The position numbers were made by a program, and so were the translations under genes. Positions 1 through 8,312 of a DNA stretch of 64,000 nucleotides are shown here, one piece after another. The DNA is taken from assembly GCF_024138395.1 (NCBI RefSeq), contig NZ_JAMYDU010000006.1:186001-250000 (forward strand). The letters run 5' to 3'. This DNA is from Pseudomonas mandelii. GTDB lineage: Bacteria > Pseudomonadota > Gammaproteobacteria > Pseudomonadales > Pseudomonadaceae. Numbering within the stretch: the first letter of the stretch is position 1; each line of letters opens with the position of its first letter. Under the pieces are notes generated by a model, which saw nothing but the letters and a program-made list of their open reading frames with translations, had not been told where the DNA came from and did no database searches.

Positions 1-2
1 AC

Positions 3-1754
3 TCCAACAGCGCCTTGCCGTGGTACTACAAATTCAGCGCCGTCTGGGGCGCTCACGAAGGTTCGTTGCTGCTGTGGGCATTGATCCTCGGCGGCTGGAC
101 CTTCGCGGTGTCGGTGTTCTCCCGACAATTGCCGCAAGTGATGCTGGCTCGCGTATTGGCAGTGATGGGCATGATCAGCATCGGCTTTCTGCTGTTCCTG
201 ATCCTGACGTCCAACCCGTTCACCCGAATCCTGCCGCAGATGCCGACGGATGGGCGCGACCTTAATCCGCTGCTACAAGACATCGGTCTGATCGTTCACC
301 CGCCGATGCTGTACATGGGCTATGTCGGCTTCTCCGTGGCCTTCGCTTTTGCCATCGCCGCGTTGCTGGGTGGTCGTCTCGATGCGGCGTGGGCGCGCTG
401 GTCCCGTCCTTGGACCATCGTCGCCTGGGCCTTCCTCGGTATCGGTATCACGCTGGGCTCCTGGTGGGCCTATTACGAACTCGGCTGGGGCGGCTGGTGG
501 TTCTGGGATCCGGTAGAAAACGCATCCTTCATGCCTTGGCTGGTGGGCACGGCGTTGATTCACTCGTTGGCGGTCACGGAGAAACGTGGCGTGTTCAAGA
601 GTTGGACCGTGTTGTTGGCCATCGCCGCGTTCTCGTTGAGCTTGCTCGGGACCTTCCTGGTACGGTCCGGCGTGCTGACCTCGGTTCACGCCTTTGCCTC
701 CGACCCTGAGCGCGGTGTGTTCATCCTGATCTTCCTGCTGTTTGTGGTCGGTGGTTCGCTGACGTTGTTCGCCCTGCGCGCGCCCGTGGTCAAGAGCCAT
801 GTCGGCTTCAATCTCTGGTCCCGGGAAACCCTGCTGCTGGGCAATAACCTGGTGCTGGTGGTGGCCGCTTCGATGATCCTGCTCGGCACCTTGTATCCGC
901 TGATTCTCGACGCGATGACCGGCGCTAAACTGTCGGTCGGCCCGCCGTACTTCAACGCGCTGTTCATTCCGTTGATGGCGATACTGATGGTGGTGATGGC
1001 GGTCGGCATGCTGGTGCGCTGGAAAGACACTCCGGTCAAATGGCTTATAGGCATGTTGACCCCGGTGTTGCTCGGCAGCGCTGCGCTGGCCGTGGTGGCC
1101 GGTGTCGCCTACGGCGATTTCAACTGGGCGGTGCTGGCGACGTTCATGCTGGCTGCCTGGGTGTTGCTGGCCGGTGTGCGGGATATCTTCGACAAGACCC
1201 GTCACAAAGGCCTGATCAAAGGTCTGCCGACTTTGACCCGCAGCTATTGGGGCATGCAAGTCGCGCATTTGGGCATTGCCGTGTGCGCGCTGGGTGTCGT
1301 GTTGTCCAGCCAGAACAGTGCCGAGCGTGATCTGCGCCTGGCGCCGGGTGAGTCCATGAGCCTGGCGGGTTATCAATTTGTGTTCGAAGGCGCCAAGCAC
1401 TACGAAGGGCCGAACTTCACGTCCGACAAGGGCACCATCCGGGTGATCCGCAATGGCAAGGAAATCAGCGTGCTGCACCCGGAAAAACGCCTGTACACCG
1501 TGCAGAACTCGGTGATGACCGAAGCCGGGATCGACGCCGGTTTCACCCGTGACCTTTACGTCGCACTGGGCGAGCCGCTGGGCGAGGGCGCCTGGGCTGT
1601 CCGCGTTCACGTCAAACCCTTCGTGCGCTGGATCTGGTTCGGTGGGTTGCTCACGGGGCTCGGCGGGTTGCTGGCGGCGCTGGATCGTCGTTATCGGGTC
1701 AAGGTGAAAAGCCGCGTGCGTGAAGCGCTCGGCATGACGGGAGCCACCGCATGA
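3..1754 (+). CDS. ccmF: Cytochrome c-type biogenesis protein CcmF (5' end missing)
   Basis: Inner-membrane haem lyase subunit that works with CcmH/CcmI to attach haem to apocytochromes c in the periplasm. The open frame runs in from the window edge and gives about 584 residues; the family is usually near 650, so roughly 70 N-terminal residues lie outside. The Trp-rich haem-handling (WWD) segment is read at about nt 483-540 (GWGGWWFWDPVENASFMPWL). Many hydrophobic helices and a large C-terminal periplasmic loop are present. Its last 4 bases overlap the next gene, so the ccm genes are translationally coupled. The upstream ccmA-E genes are presumably off-window. Confidence 0.97.
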   Translation, partial: SNSALPWYYKFSAVWGAHEGSLLLWALILGGWTFAVSVFSRQLPQVMLARVLAVMGMISIGFLLFLILTSNPFTRILPQMPTDGRDLNPLLQDIGLIVHPPMLYMGYVGFSVAFAFAIAALLGGRLDAAWARWSRPWTIVAWAFLGIGITLGSWWAYYELGWGGWWFWDPVENASFMPWLVGTALIHSLAVTEKRGVFKSWTVLLAIAAFSLSLLGTFLVRSGVLTSVHAFASDPERGVFILIFLLFVVGGSLTLFALRAPVVKSHVGFNLWSRETLLLGNNLVLVVAASMILLGTLYPLILDAMTGAKLSVGPPYFNALFIPLMAILMVVMAVGMLVRWKDTPVKWLIGMLTPVLLGSAALAVVAGVAYGDFNWAVLATFMLAAWVLLAGVRDIFDKTRHKGLIKGLPTLTRSYWGMQVAHLGIAVCALGVVLSSQNSAERDLRLAPGESMSLAGYQFVFEGAKHYEGPNFTSDKGTIRVIRNGKEISVLHPEKRLYTVQNSVMTEAGIDAGFTRDLYVALGEPLGEGAWAVRVHVKPFVRWIWFGGLLTGLGGLLAALDRRYRVKVKSRVREALGMTGATA

Positions 1755-2287
1755 GACGTTGGTTGATGCTGTTGCCACTGGCGATTTTTCTGGTGGTCGC
1801 TGTTTTTCTGTATCGGGGTCTGTACCTGAACCCGACCGAGCTGCCTTCGGCGATGATCAACAAACCGTTCCCGGAGTTTTCGCTGCCCTCGGTGCAGGGT
1901 GACAAGACCCTGACTAAAGCGGATCTTCTGGGTAAACCGGCACTGGTCAACGTCTGGGGCACCTGGTGCATTTCCTGCCGGGTCGAGCACCCGGTGCTGA
2001 ACAAACTGGCCGAGAAGGGCGTGGTGATCTACGGCATCAACTACAAGGACGTCAACGCCGACGCCTTGAAGTGGCTGGCCGAGTTCCACAACCCCTATCA
2101 ACTGGACATCCGTGACGATGCCGGCACCCTAGGCCTGAACCTCGGCGTGTACGGTGCCCCGGAAACTTTCTTCATCGACGCCAAGGGCATCATCCGCGAC
2201 AAATTCGTCGGTGTGATCGATGAACAAGTCTGGCGCGAAAAACTGGCGGCCAAGTATCAGGCGCTGGTCGATGAGGCCAAGCCATGA
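1751..2287 (+). CDS. ccmG: Thiol:disulfide interchange protein CcmG/DsbE
   Basis: Membrane-anchored periplasmic thioredoxin that reduces apocytochrome c or CcmH cysteines before haem ligation. The 178-residue product has an N-terminal membrane anchor (residues about 4-22) and a thioredoxin fold with active site WGTWCISC (Cys73 and Cys76), followed by the YGINYKD and GAPETFFID segments typical of the family. The ATG overlaps the ccmF stop, and the 3' end overlaps ccmH by 4 bases. Length and position agree with dsbE/ccmG of other gammaproteobacteria. Confidence 0.96.
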   Translation: MRRWLMLLPLAIFLVVAVFLYRGLYLNPTELPSAMINKPFPEFSLPSVQGDKTLTKADLLGKPALVNVWGTWCISCRVEHPVLNKLAEKGVVIYGINYKDVNADALKWLAEFHNPYQLDIRDDAGTLGLNLGVYGAPETFFIDAKGIIRDKFVGVIDEQVWREKLAAKYQALVDEAKP

Positions 2288-2757
2288 AGCGCTGGATCGC
2301 CGCCGCCGTTCTGGGCTTGAGCATGGCCGGTGTGGCCCATGCGGCCATCGACACCTATGAGTTCGCCAAAGAAGGCGACCGTGAGCGTTTTCGCGAGCTG
2401 ACCAAGGAACTGCGTTGCCCCAAGTGCCAGAATCAGGACATCGCCGATTCCAACGCACCGATTGCCGCCGACCTGCGCAAAGAGATTTTCCGCATGCTCG
2501 GCGAGGGCAAGGACAATCAGCAGATCATCGATTTCATGGTCGACCGCTATGGTGACTTCGTCCGCTACAAACCTGCCCTCAACGCCAAAACCGCACTGCT
2601 CTGGTTCGGCCCCGCCGGCCTGCTGCTGGGCGGTTTTGTGATCATCGCCGTGATCGTCCGCCGTCGTCGCGTGCAACGCACTGACTCCCCGGACACGCTT
2701 TCTGCCGAGGAGCGCGAGCGCCTCGACCACCTGTTGGATAAAACCAAGCATGATTGA
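2284..2757 (+). CDS. ccmH: Cytochrome c-type biogenesis protein CcmH
   Basis: Periplasm-facing redox partner in haem ligation, thought to reduce or hold the CXXCH motif of apocytochrome c. The 157-residue product has a cleavable signal (cut near VAHA-A at residue 20), the family motif LRCPKCQNQ with Cys45 and Cys48, and one transmembrane helix at about 100-122 followed by a charged cytoplasmic tail. It is the short (Pseudomonas-type) CcmH; the TPR half of the long E. coli protein is encoded separately as ccmI. It overlaps its neighbours by 4 and 8 bases. Confidence 0.96.
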   Translation: MKRWIAAAVLGLSMAGVAHAAIDTYEFAKEGDRERFRELTKELRCPKCQNQDIADSNAPIAADLRKEIFRMLGEGKDNQQIIDFMVDRYGDFVRYKPALNAKTALLWFGPAGLLLGGFVIIAVIVRRRRVQRTDSPDTLSAEERERLDHLLDKTKHD

Positions 2758-3952
2758 TTTCTGGCTCGCTGCAGGCCTGCTGCTCCTGATTGCCCTGAGT
2801 TTTCTGCTGATCCCCGTTCTGCGTGGTCGCCGCGCTCAGTTGGAAGAAGACCGCACGGCACTGAACGTCGCACTTTATCAGGAGCGCGTGGCTGAGTTGC
2901 AGACTCAGCAGGAAGAGGGCGTGCTCAACGCCGAACAAATGGACACCGGTCGCGCTGAAGCCGCCCGTGAACTGCTCGCCGACACCGAAGGCGTCGAGGC
3001 GCCGCGTGTGTCGCGTCTGGGCAAGCCATTGCCATTGCTGGCGGCGATTCTGGTGCCGGTGCTGGGCCTTGCGTTGTACCTGCATTTTGGCGCCAGCGAC
3101 AAAGTCGAGCTGACCCGCGAGTTCGCCCAGGCGCCGCAGTCGATGGAAGAGATGACCCGTCGTCTGGAGCGTGCGGTTGCCGCCCAACCGGATTCGGCTG
3201 AAGGCCTGTACTTCCTTGGCCGTACTTACATGGCTCAGGATCGTCCGGGCGATGCGGCGAAGATCTTCGAACGCACCGTAGCACTGGCCGGTCGTCAGCC
3301 GGAACTGCTCGGGCAATGGGCTCAGGCGCAATATTTCGCCGATGGCAAGAAGTGGTCGGACAAGGTTCAGGCCCTGACCGACGAAGCGCTGAAAGCTGAT
3401 CCGAAAGAAGTCACCAGCCTCGGCCTGCTGGGTATCGCGGCCTTCGAAGGCGAGCGTTACCAGGACGCCATTGACTACTGGAATCGCCTGCTGGCGCAAC
3501 TTCCGCCGGATGATAAATCCCGCGCTGCGCTGCAAGGCGGCATCACTCGCGCCGCCGAGAAGCTCGAAGCCAGCGGTGGCAAGGTTGCCCAGGCGCCTGC
3601 GGCCAAAGCTGCGGCACTGCTCAAAGTGCAAGTCGATCTGGCGCCCGAGCTCAAAGCCAAGGTCCTGCCGGGTGACAGCGTGTTCATCTTCGCCCGCGCC
3701 ATCTCCGGCCCGCCCGCGCCGCTGGCCGCCAAGCGACTGACCGTCGCCGACTTGCCGGCAACCGTCGAACTGGGTGATGCCGATGCCATGATGCCGCAGT
3801 TGAAACTGTCGAACTTCCCCGAAGTCCAACTGGTTGCGCGCATCTCCCGCGCCGGCCAACCGACTGCCGGCGAATGGATCGGTCGCAGCCAACCCTTGGC
3901 CACCAGCACCACCGCGCAACAAAAACTGATCATCGACAGCCCGGATAAATAA
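2750..3952 (+). CDS. ccmI: c-type cytochrome biogenesis protein CcmI (TPR)
   Basis: Apocytochrome c chaperone that presents substrate to the CcmF/CcmH haem lyase. The 400-residue product has two N-terminal membrane helices (about 4-23 and 93-114) enclosing a cytoplasmic loop with a coiled-coil-like acidic stretch. A periplasmic TPR region follows (about 125-280; repeats read as [20 protein letters not shown] and [18 protein letters not shown]), then a C-terminal beta-rich domain. It closes the ccm operon, overlapping ccmH by 8 bases. Confidence 0.95.
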   Translation: MIDFWLAAGLLLLIALSFLLIPVLRGRRAQLEEDRTALNVALYQERVAELQTQQEEGVLNAEQMDTGRAEAARELLADTEGVEAPRVSRLGKPLPLLAAILVPVLGLALYLHFGASDKVELTREFAQAPQSMEEMTRRLERAVAAQPDSAEGLYFLGRTYMAQDRPGDAAKIFERTVALAGRQPELLGQWAQAQYFADGKKWSDKVQALTDEALKADPKEVTSLGLLGIAAFEGERYQDAIDYWNRLLAQLPPDDKSRAALQGGITRAAEKLEASGGKVAQAPAAKAAALLKVQVDLAPELKAKVLPGDSVFIFARAISGPPAPLAAKRLTVADLPATVELGDADAMMPQLKLSNFPEVQLVARISRAGQPTAGEWIGRSQPLATSTTAQQKLIIDSPDK

Positions 3953-3966
3953 CAGGAAACGCCACC

Positions 3967-4371
3967 ATGACCGCCATCGCTCGTATCACTCTCCTCAGTA
4001 TGGTTTTGGGGTTAAGCGCTTGTGCGGTCCAGCAGCCCGAGCCCACACGGCTGCCGCCAATCCCGCCTTCGGGGCCAAGCACCAAACCGCCTCCGCCGAC
4101 GGTACCGAGCAAACCGAGTACCCCGGTCAAACCTTCGAAGTCGATTCCACGTACCTCCGCCAGCTTCGCCCCGCCACCGGGGGGCAACAGCCATTGGGAC
4201 GCGAAACTCGGGGTTTACGTCCTCGATGATCAGACCAACACCTTCTACCGCCAGCGCACCTACTACCGCTGGAACAACGGTTGGAGCCGCTCGATCAGCC
4301 CCAACGGGCCGTGGGAAGAGACGGACATTAATGGCGTGCCGGGTGGGTTAGGCAGAAAATTCGGGCAGTGA
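3967..4371 (+). CDS. Small proline-rich lipoprotein, function unknown
   Basis: Predicted 134-residue lipoprotein. A signal peptide ends in lipobox LSAC (Cys19), followed by a Pro/Lys-rich low-complexity linker (about 24-70). The short globular C-terminus is rich in Tyr/Trp/Asn (YYRWNNGWSRSISPNGPWEE). The gene starts 14 bases after ccmI and is followed by a strong terminator, so it is probably the last gene of the ccm transcript. The Pro-rich stretch resembles a spacer that lifts the C-terminal domain off the membrane. Family membership was not recognised, and no direct link to cytochrome maturation is shown. Confidence 0.8.
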   Translation: MTAIARITLLSMVLGLSACAVQQPEPTRLPPIPPSGPSTKPPPPTVPSKPSTPVKPSKSIPRTSASFAPPPGGNSHWDAKLGVYVLDDQTNTFYRQRTYYRWNNGWSRSISPNGPWEETDINGVPGGLGRKFGQ

Positions 4372-4375
4372 ATAG

Positions 4376-4409
4376 AAACGGCGATCTGAGGATCGCCGTT
4401 TTGCTTTTT
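4376..4409 (+). terminator. Rho-independent terminator after the ccm operon
   Basis: An 11-bp perfect stem (AAACGGCGATC, loop TGAG, GATCGCCGTTT) followed by a T-rich tail, 5 bases after the stop of the preceding lipoprotein gene. Confidence 0.9.
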
Positions 4410-4417
4410 GACGTCTG

Positions 4418-4512
4418 AAAGATCGCAGGCTTCGCCAGCTCCTACAGGATCGCGTACGACGATGAACGGCGGGTGTACGCAAATGTAGGAGCTGGCGAAG
4501 CCTGCGATCTTT
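4418..4512. repeat. REP-type inverted repeat (AGCTCCTACA / GATCGCAGGC family)
   Basis: Two 29-base arms (4418-4446 and 4484-4512) are near-perfect reverse complements, separated by about 37 bp. They carry the motif TGTAGGAGCTGGCGAAGCCTGCGATCTTTT, in pieces seen elsewhere in the window (9331-9432 and 43086-43190). It fills most of the gap between the ccm terminator and the orphan antitoxin. Confidence 0.85.
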
Positions 4513-4586
4513 TGATCTTGATTGTGTAGCTCAGGGAGCTGAGTACAAAACACATGCGTCATATACAGCGGTAAAAGGGGAATGCC

Positions 4587-5054
4587 TCACTCGTATCCTG
4601 TCCTTAACGCTTGTGCTTGCTCAGCGAGAAGCGCCATTGCTTGCTCGCTGGCGGTGTCGCGCCGGTTTTTATAGTCCATCAAATCGGCAAAGCGCACACG
4701 TCGGTGCTTGCCGGTTTTGTGGTAGGACAACTCGCCGGACTCCAGCAGTTTGATCAGGTGCGGGCGTGAGACATTGAGTAAGTCCGCCGCTTCCTGGGTG
4801 GTCAGTTCCGCGTGAACCGGGACGACCTTTACCGCATTGCCTTCAGCCAATGCAGCGAGGATGTCGACCAGCAATCGAAGGGCTGAAGTGGGCAGTTCGA
4901 CGCTGTGAGCTTCATTTTGCTCGTCGAAAATCTGGATGCGTTGGGTTTCGAATTGAGTCGCGAGATAGGCGGCGAGCGCGCGCTGGCCTTCGATAGCGGC
5001 CTGAACTTCGCGCGCGATGGGCAGGTTGATCGGTGGGTGGATGACTAGTGACAT
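4587..5054 (-). CDS. Excisionase-family HTH antitoxin, no toxin partner
   Basis: 155-residue DNA-binding protein. The C-terminal half carries an excisionase/MerR-like winged HTH (about 88-138; TTQEAADLLNVSRPHLIKLL followed by HKTGKHRRVRFADLMDY). The N-terminal part is helical. Proteins of this layout are usually antitoxins encoded directly upstream of a PIN-domain RNase toxin, and the C-terminal GYE ending is typical. Downstream on this strand there is only a REP repeat and the ccm terminator, so no toxin gene is present here. It could instead act as a stand-alone regulator. Confidence 0.8.
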   Translation of the reverse strand: MSLVIHPPINLPIAREVQAAIEGQRALAAYLATQFETQRIQIFDEQNEAHSVELPTSALRLLVDILAALAEGNAVKVVPVHAELTTQEAADLLNVSRPHLIKLLESGELSYHKTGKHRRVRFADLMDYKNRRDTASEQAMALLAEQAQALRTGYE

Positions 5055-5309
5055 GATGAATTCCTACATTCTGAGTAGCGATGCTGGAAGGCTATTCGAA
5101 TCAAACGAAAATCGCAATAAACGAAACAAAAGCCTGTTTAAGGCTCCTTTGCAGCAAGTCTGGACGTAATCGACAAACGACCGAGCCTTCGTAGGTCCGA
5201 TCAAAATCACACCCTGTAAAACAACCGAGCGTCGCGATCCGGATTTTTGTGCTTGAGTAAAAGTAACTCTAGGGTTATTTTTTGTTGGGCCGGAGCAAGG
5301 AGGCTGGTG

Positions 5310-5522
5310 GTGCAGAGCAGGTTATTGATCAAGGAACTGATAGAGGCGGGCTGGGCACTGGACCGGGTCACTGGCAGTCATCACATCTTCACTCACCGTT
5401 ACAACCCTTACACGCTACCTGTCCCTCATCCGAAGAAGGATTTGCCGGTCGGGACGGTTAAAAGCATCAGGAGGCGAGCCGGGCTTTATTGCCCGGGAGC
5501 CAGTTTGGCAGGAGATCCATAA
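5310..5522 (+). CDS. hicA: HicA-type mRNA interferase toxin
   Basis: Small double-stranded-RNA-binding-fold ribonuclease toxin that cleaves mRNA when not bound by HicB. 70 residues with the family's LIKELIEAGW opening and the catalytic His region GSHHIFTH, then LPVPHPKKDLPVGTVKSI. A GTG start at 5310 is chosen because AAGGAGG (5297-5303) sits 6 bases upstream and the protein then begins where HicA proteins normally do; a longer frame to 5247 has no ribosome site. The TAA stop overlaps the hicB ATG. Confidence 0.9.
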   Translation: MQSRLLIKELIEAGWALDRVTGSHHIFTHRYNPYTLPVPHPKKDLPVGTVKSIRRRAGLYCPGASLAGDP

Positions 5523-5926
5523 TGCAATACCCAATCTGTATCGAGTGGGGCGACGAGAACACCGCCATCGGTATTCAGATCCCCGATATTCCGGGTGCCG
5601 TTACGGCCGGGGATACGTTTGAAGACGCTTACAACGCGGCGGTCGAAATTGCCCACATCATGCTGCAGGAGATCATGGCAGACGGGCAATCAATCCCGAT
5701 GCCAACCTCAGCGGCTGCGCACCGCGAGAATCCGGAATTTGCCGACATGGGGTGGGGGATGCTGGAACTCGACATCTCGCCCTATCTGGGCAAGACCGAG
5801 AAGGTCAATGTGACGCTGCCTGGCTACGTGATCCAGCGCATTGACCGCTATGTTCGAGAGCACAATGTCAAAAGCCGCTCCTCCTTTCTCGCGGATGCGG
5901 CGATGGAGAAGCTGGTTCGGCATTGA
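5522..5926 (+). CDS. hicB: HicB-family antitoxin
   Basis: Antitoxin that binds HicA and autoregulates the pair. 134 residues: an N-terminal partial RNase H-like HicB fold (about 1-80; IPDIPGAVTAGDTFEDA) and a C-terminal ribbon-helix-helix-like DNA-binding segment (about 95-134; VNVTLPGYVIQRIDRYV, then SRSSFLADAA). The start is TAATG-overlapped with hicA, giving translational coupling. A longer frame to 5489 would only read into hicA. The order is toxin then antitoxin, as in most hic loci. Confidence 0.92.
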   Translation: MQYPICIEWGDENTAIGIQIPDIPGAVTAGDTFEDAYNAAVEIAHIMLQEIMADGQSIPMPTSAAAHRENPEFADMGWGMLELDISPYLGKTEKVNVTLPGYVIQRIDRYVREHNVKSRSSFLADAAMEKLVRH

Positions 5927-5948
5927 GTGGAGTCAGTGCCACCGTTAT

Positions 5949-6163
5949 CGCGGGCAAGCCCCAATGCCGGTCAGTTAAGCGAAATTTCTGTAGGAGCGAG
6001 GCTTGCCCGCGAAGAATGCACCGCGGTTTTTCAGGTATTACGCGTCATCGTTCTTCGCGGGCAAGCCTCGCTCCTACAGATTCCGCCTTAACTGACAGGC
6101 ATTAGGGCAAGCCCGCTCCCACAGGAATTGCGTAAACCTATGGGAGCGGGCTTGCCCGCGATG
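5949..6163. repeat. Cluster of REP palindromes (one doublet plus half-sites)
   Basis: The core doublet has 30-base arms at 5987-6016 and 6051-6080 that are perfect reverse complements (CTGTAGGAGCGAGGCTTGCC in each). Outside it are imperfect matching flanks (GGTCAGTTAAG versus CTTAACTGAC). A second pair of GGGAGCGGGCTTGCCCGCG type half-sites lies at about 6105-6162. It separates hicB from the convergent MFS gene and could act as a transcription end. Confidence 0.85.
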
Positions 6164-6174
6164 CTTTTGGCGGC

Positions 6175-7380
6175 TTATACCGTTGCCAACGAACGCCTGT
6201 CTGAAACACTCAAAAACCGCAACAACGCCAACAGCGGAAACGCACTACCCACAATCACGATCCACAACCAGCCGCCATGCTCATACACCGCGCTGGCCAC
6301 CGAAGAACCGAATGCGCCGCCGATGAAGATGCTGGTCATGTACAGCGCATTCAGGCGGCCGCGGCTTTTAGCGTCGAGGGTGTAGACCGCGCGTTGGCCG
6401 AGGACCATGTTCATTTGCACGCAGAAATCCAGCACCACCCCAGTCACCGCCAAGCCAATCACGCTGTAGACCGGGTGGATGAAGGCGGGCAGGAAGCTCA
6501 GGCTGGCGAATAGCAGGGCCAGTAGCGAAGCGATGCGGGTATGGCCGGCATCGGCCAGTCGACCGGCGATAGGGGCGGCAATCGCGCCGATGGCGCCGAC
6601 CAGGGCGAAGATCGCGATCTGGGTTTGCGACAAGCCATGATTGCGCGACAGTTCCAGCGGCACTGCAGTCCAGAACAGGCTGAAGGTGGCGAACATGCAG
6701 GCTTGATAAAACGCCCGTTGACGCAACACCGGCTGCTGACGCAACAGCGTCCAGAGCGAACCCAACAACTGGCCATAAGATGCGCTGTGATCAGGCTGGC
6801 GCTTGGGGATGGTCAGGGCCAGCACGATGCTGATCGCCGCCATCAACATTGCTGCAATGACGAACATCGCGCGCCAGCCGAAGTGGTCGGCTACTACGCT
6901 GGACACTGGTCGAGCCAGCAGAATCCCCAGCAGCAAACCACCCATGATGCCGCCGACCACGCGGCCCCGGGATTCTTCCGGCGCCAGGTGGGCGGCCAGT
7001 GGAATCAGGATCTGCACCGACACCGAGCTGAACCCCACCAGCAACGAGATCAGCAGAAACACATTCGGCTGATCGGTGAATGCCGCGCCCAACAGACTGG
7101 CAATCGCCACTACGGTGGTGATGATCATCAAGCGACGGTTTTCCAGCAGATCACCCAACGGCACCAGGAAGAACAGACCCAGCGCATAACCAATCTGCGT
7201 CAGCGAAACGATCAGGCTGGCCATGGTGTCGGTCAGGCCAATGTCCGGTGCGATCAGGTCTATGATCGGCTGGGCGTAGTAGATGTTGGCCACGATGGCG
7301 CCGCAGCAGAAGGCGAAGAGCGGCACCATGCCTCGGGTCATTGTCGCGGCACCGTGGGGCGCCTGAGTCGTTGGATTCAT
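6175..7380 (-). CDS. MFS transporter (drug/metabolite exporter type)
   Basis: Inner-membrane secondary transporter of the major facilitator superfamily. 401 residues with about 12 hydrophobic helices. The cytoplasmic loop 2-3 motif is read as PLGDLLENRRLMI near residue 80, with a central loop of basic residues near 195-215. The N-terminal NIYYAQPIID segment is common to a YgaY/NepI-like MFS branch. It stands alone between REPs and the next gene, so the substrate cannot be inferred from context. The start is the first ATG after a purine-rich stretch. Confidence 0.85.
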   Translation of the reverse strand: MNPTTQAPHGAATMTRGMVPLFAFCCGAIVANIYYAQPIIDLIAPDIGLTDTMASLIVSLTQIGYALGLFFLVPLGDLLENRRLMIITTVVAIASLLGAAFTDQPNVFLLISLLVGFSSVSVQILIPLAAHLAPEESRGRVVGGIMGGLLLGILLARPVSSVVADHFGWRAMFVIAAMLMAAISIVLALTIPKRQPDHSASYGQLLGSLWTLLRQQPVLRQRAFYQACMFATFSLFWTAVPLELSRNHGLSQTQIAIFALVGAIGAIAAPIAGRLADAGHTRIASLLALLFASLSFLPAFIHPVYSVIGLAVTGVVLDFCVQMNMVLGQRAVYTLDAKSRGRLNALYMTSIFIGGAFGSSVASAVYEHGGWLWIVIVGSAFPLLALLRFLSVSDRRSLATV

Positions 7381-7615
7381 AACGGATCTCGTTGAACAGA
7401 AAGGAATGCGGGGAGGCTAATCGGCGGGCTAGAGCGGCGGAAGAGGGAATAGGGTGATAGTAATCATGCCTCTGAAGAATGATTGAGAGAGCCGTTCATT
7501 TGCACCTTTGAATCCTCGGTCCCCATTGTCGCGTCCGATGATACATTCACTTACATGTTGCTCGATAGCGTGCTTATGTTCTCTCTTAATGCTTCATAAA
7601 ACGGAAGGCACTTTC

Positions 7616-8245
7616 ATGAATGCGATGTTCCGTCACCTGATCCGCGGCGTTTCAGCAGTCACCTTGATCACTGTGTTCACGATAACCTTGGCTCAAGCCC
7701 AGGACGCACCGGGTATGCGTATCGGTGTACGCGGCGAGATTATCGGTATAAGCGCTGACATTCTGAAAGTCCATGTCAACAGCGGCGAAGACGTGGTGAT
7801 CAACCTGACCAAGGACACCAAAGTCCGCGCCGTTACCGTGGCCAATATCGAAGACATCAAACCCGGCAGTTACATCGGCTCGGCTGCCGTGCCGCAGGAA
7901 GATGGCTCTCTCAAGGCTCTGGAAGTCCACGTGTTCCCACCGGAATTAGCTGGCAGCGGCGACGGCCATCGGCCCTATGATCTGGTCAAGGGCAGCAGCA
8001 TGACAAATGGCAGCGTGGGCGATCTGGTGGTTAGCAACGGCCGGGTTCTGACCGTCAACTACAAGGGCGGCCAGCAGAAGATTCTGGTGCCGGAGGATGT
8101 GCCTATCGTGAAACTGATGCCGGGGGATCGGAGCTTGTTGAAAGTGGGCGTGAAGATCGTGACGTTCGTCACCCAAAGCGCCGAAGGGACACTGACCGCT
8201 CAATTCATCGCGGCCGGCAAGGACGGCATAACCCCGCCAATGTAA
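7616..8245 (+). CDS. Secreted protein with DUF5666-like beta repeats
   Basis: 209-residue exported protein: signal peptide (to about 26, ...TLAQAQ), then two related beta-rich segments. The first (about 33-90) has the RGEIIGISADILKVHVNSGE pattern ending in KPGSYIGSAA, as in DUF5666 proteins that look like OB-fold modules. Start 7616 is chosen over an upstream in-frame ATG because GGAAGG (7603-7608) precedes it and the signal peptide begins there. It is monocistronic and closed by a terminator. Biological role unknown. Confidence 0.8.
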   Translation: MNAMFRHLIRGVSAVTLITVFTITLAQAQDAPGMRIGVRGEIIGISADILKVHVNSGEDVVINLTKDTKVRAVTVANIEDIKPGSYIGSAAVPQEDGSLKALEVHVFPPELAGSGDGHRPYDLVKGSSMTNGSVGDLVVSNGRVLTVNYKGGQQKILVPEDVPIVKLMPGDRSLLKVGVKIVTFVTQSAEGTLTAQFIAAGKDGITPPM

Positions 8246-8265
8246 TTGCATGACGCAAACCCCAG

Positions 8266-8299
8266 AAAAAAAAGGCGACCTTCATAGGTCGCCTTTTCA
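8266..8299. terminator. Bidirectional terminator between DUF5666-like gene and sbp
   Basis: Perfect 11-bp stem AAAAGGCGACC / GGTCGCCTTTT with a 6-base loop. An A-run on the left and a T-run on the right allow it to serve both converging genes. Confidence 0.9.
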
Positions 8300-8312
8300 T
8301 TGGAGTCAGAAA

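Noticed and set aside
273-1778. 501-codon open frame antisense to ccmF
   Set aside because: Fully overlaps a clear ccmF frame on the other strand, has His/Gln/Arg-rich composition with no domain, and is the usual result of high-GC codon use.
5247-5309. Longer hicA start at 5247
   Set aside because: No ribosome site, and the extra 21 residues are absent from the usual HicA layout; AAGGAGG before 5310 decides the start.
5949-6163. CRISPR-like array in the REP cluster
   Set aside because: Units alternate in orientation as palindromes, spacing is irregular, and no cas gene is near; these are REPs.
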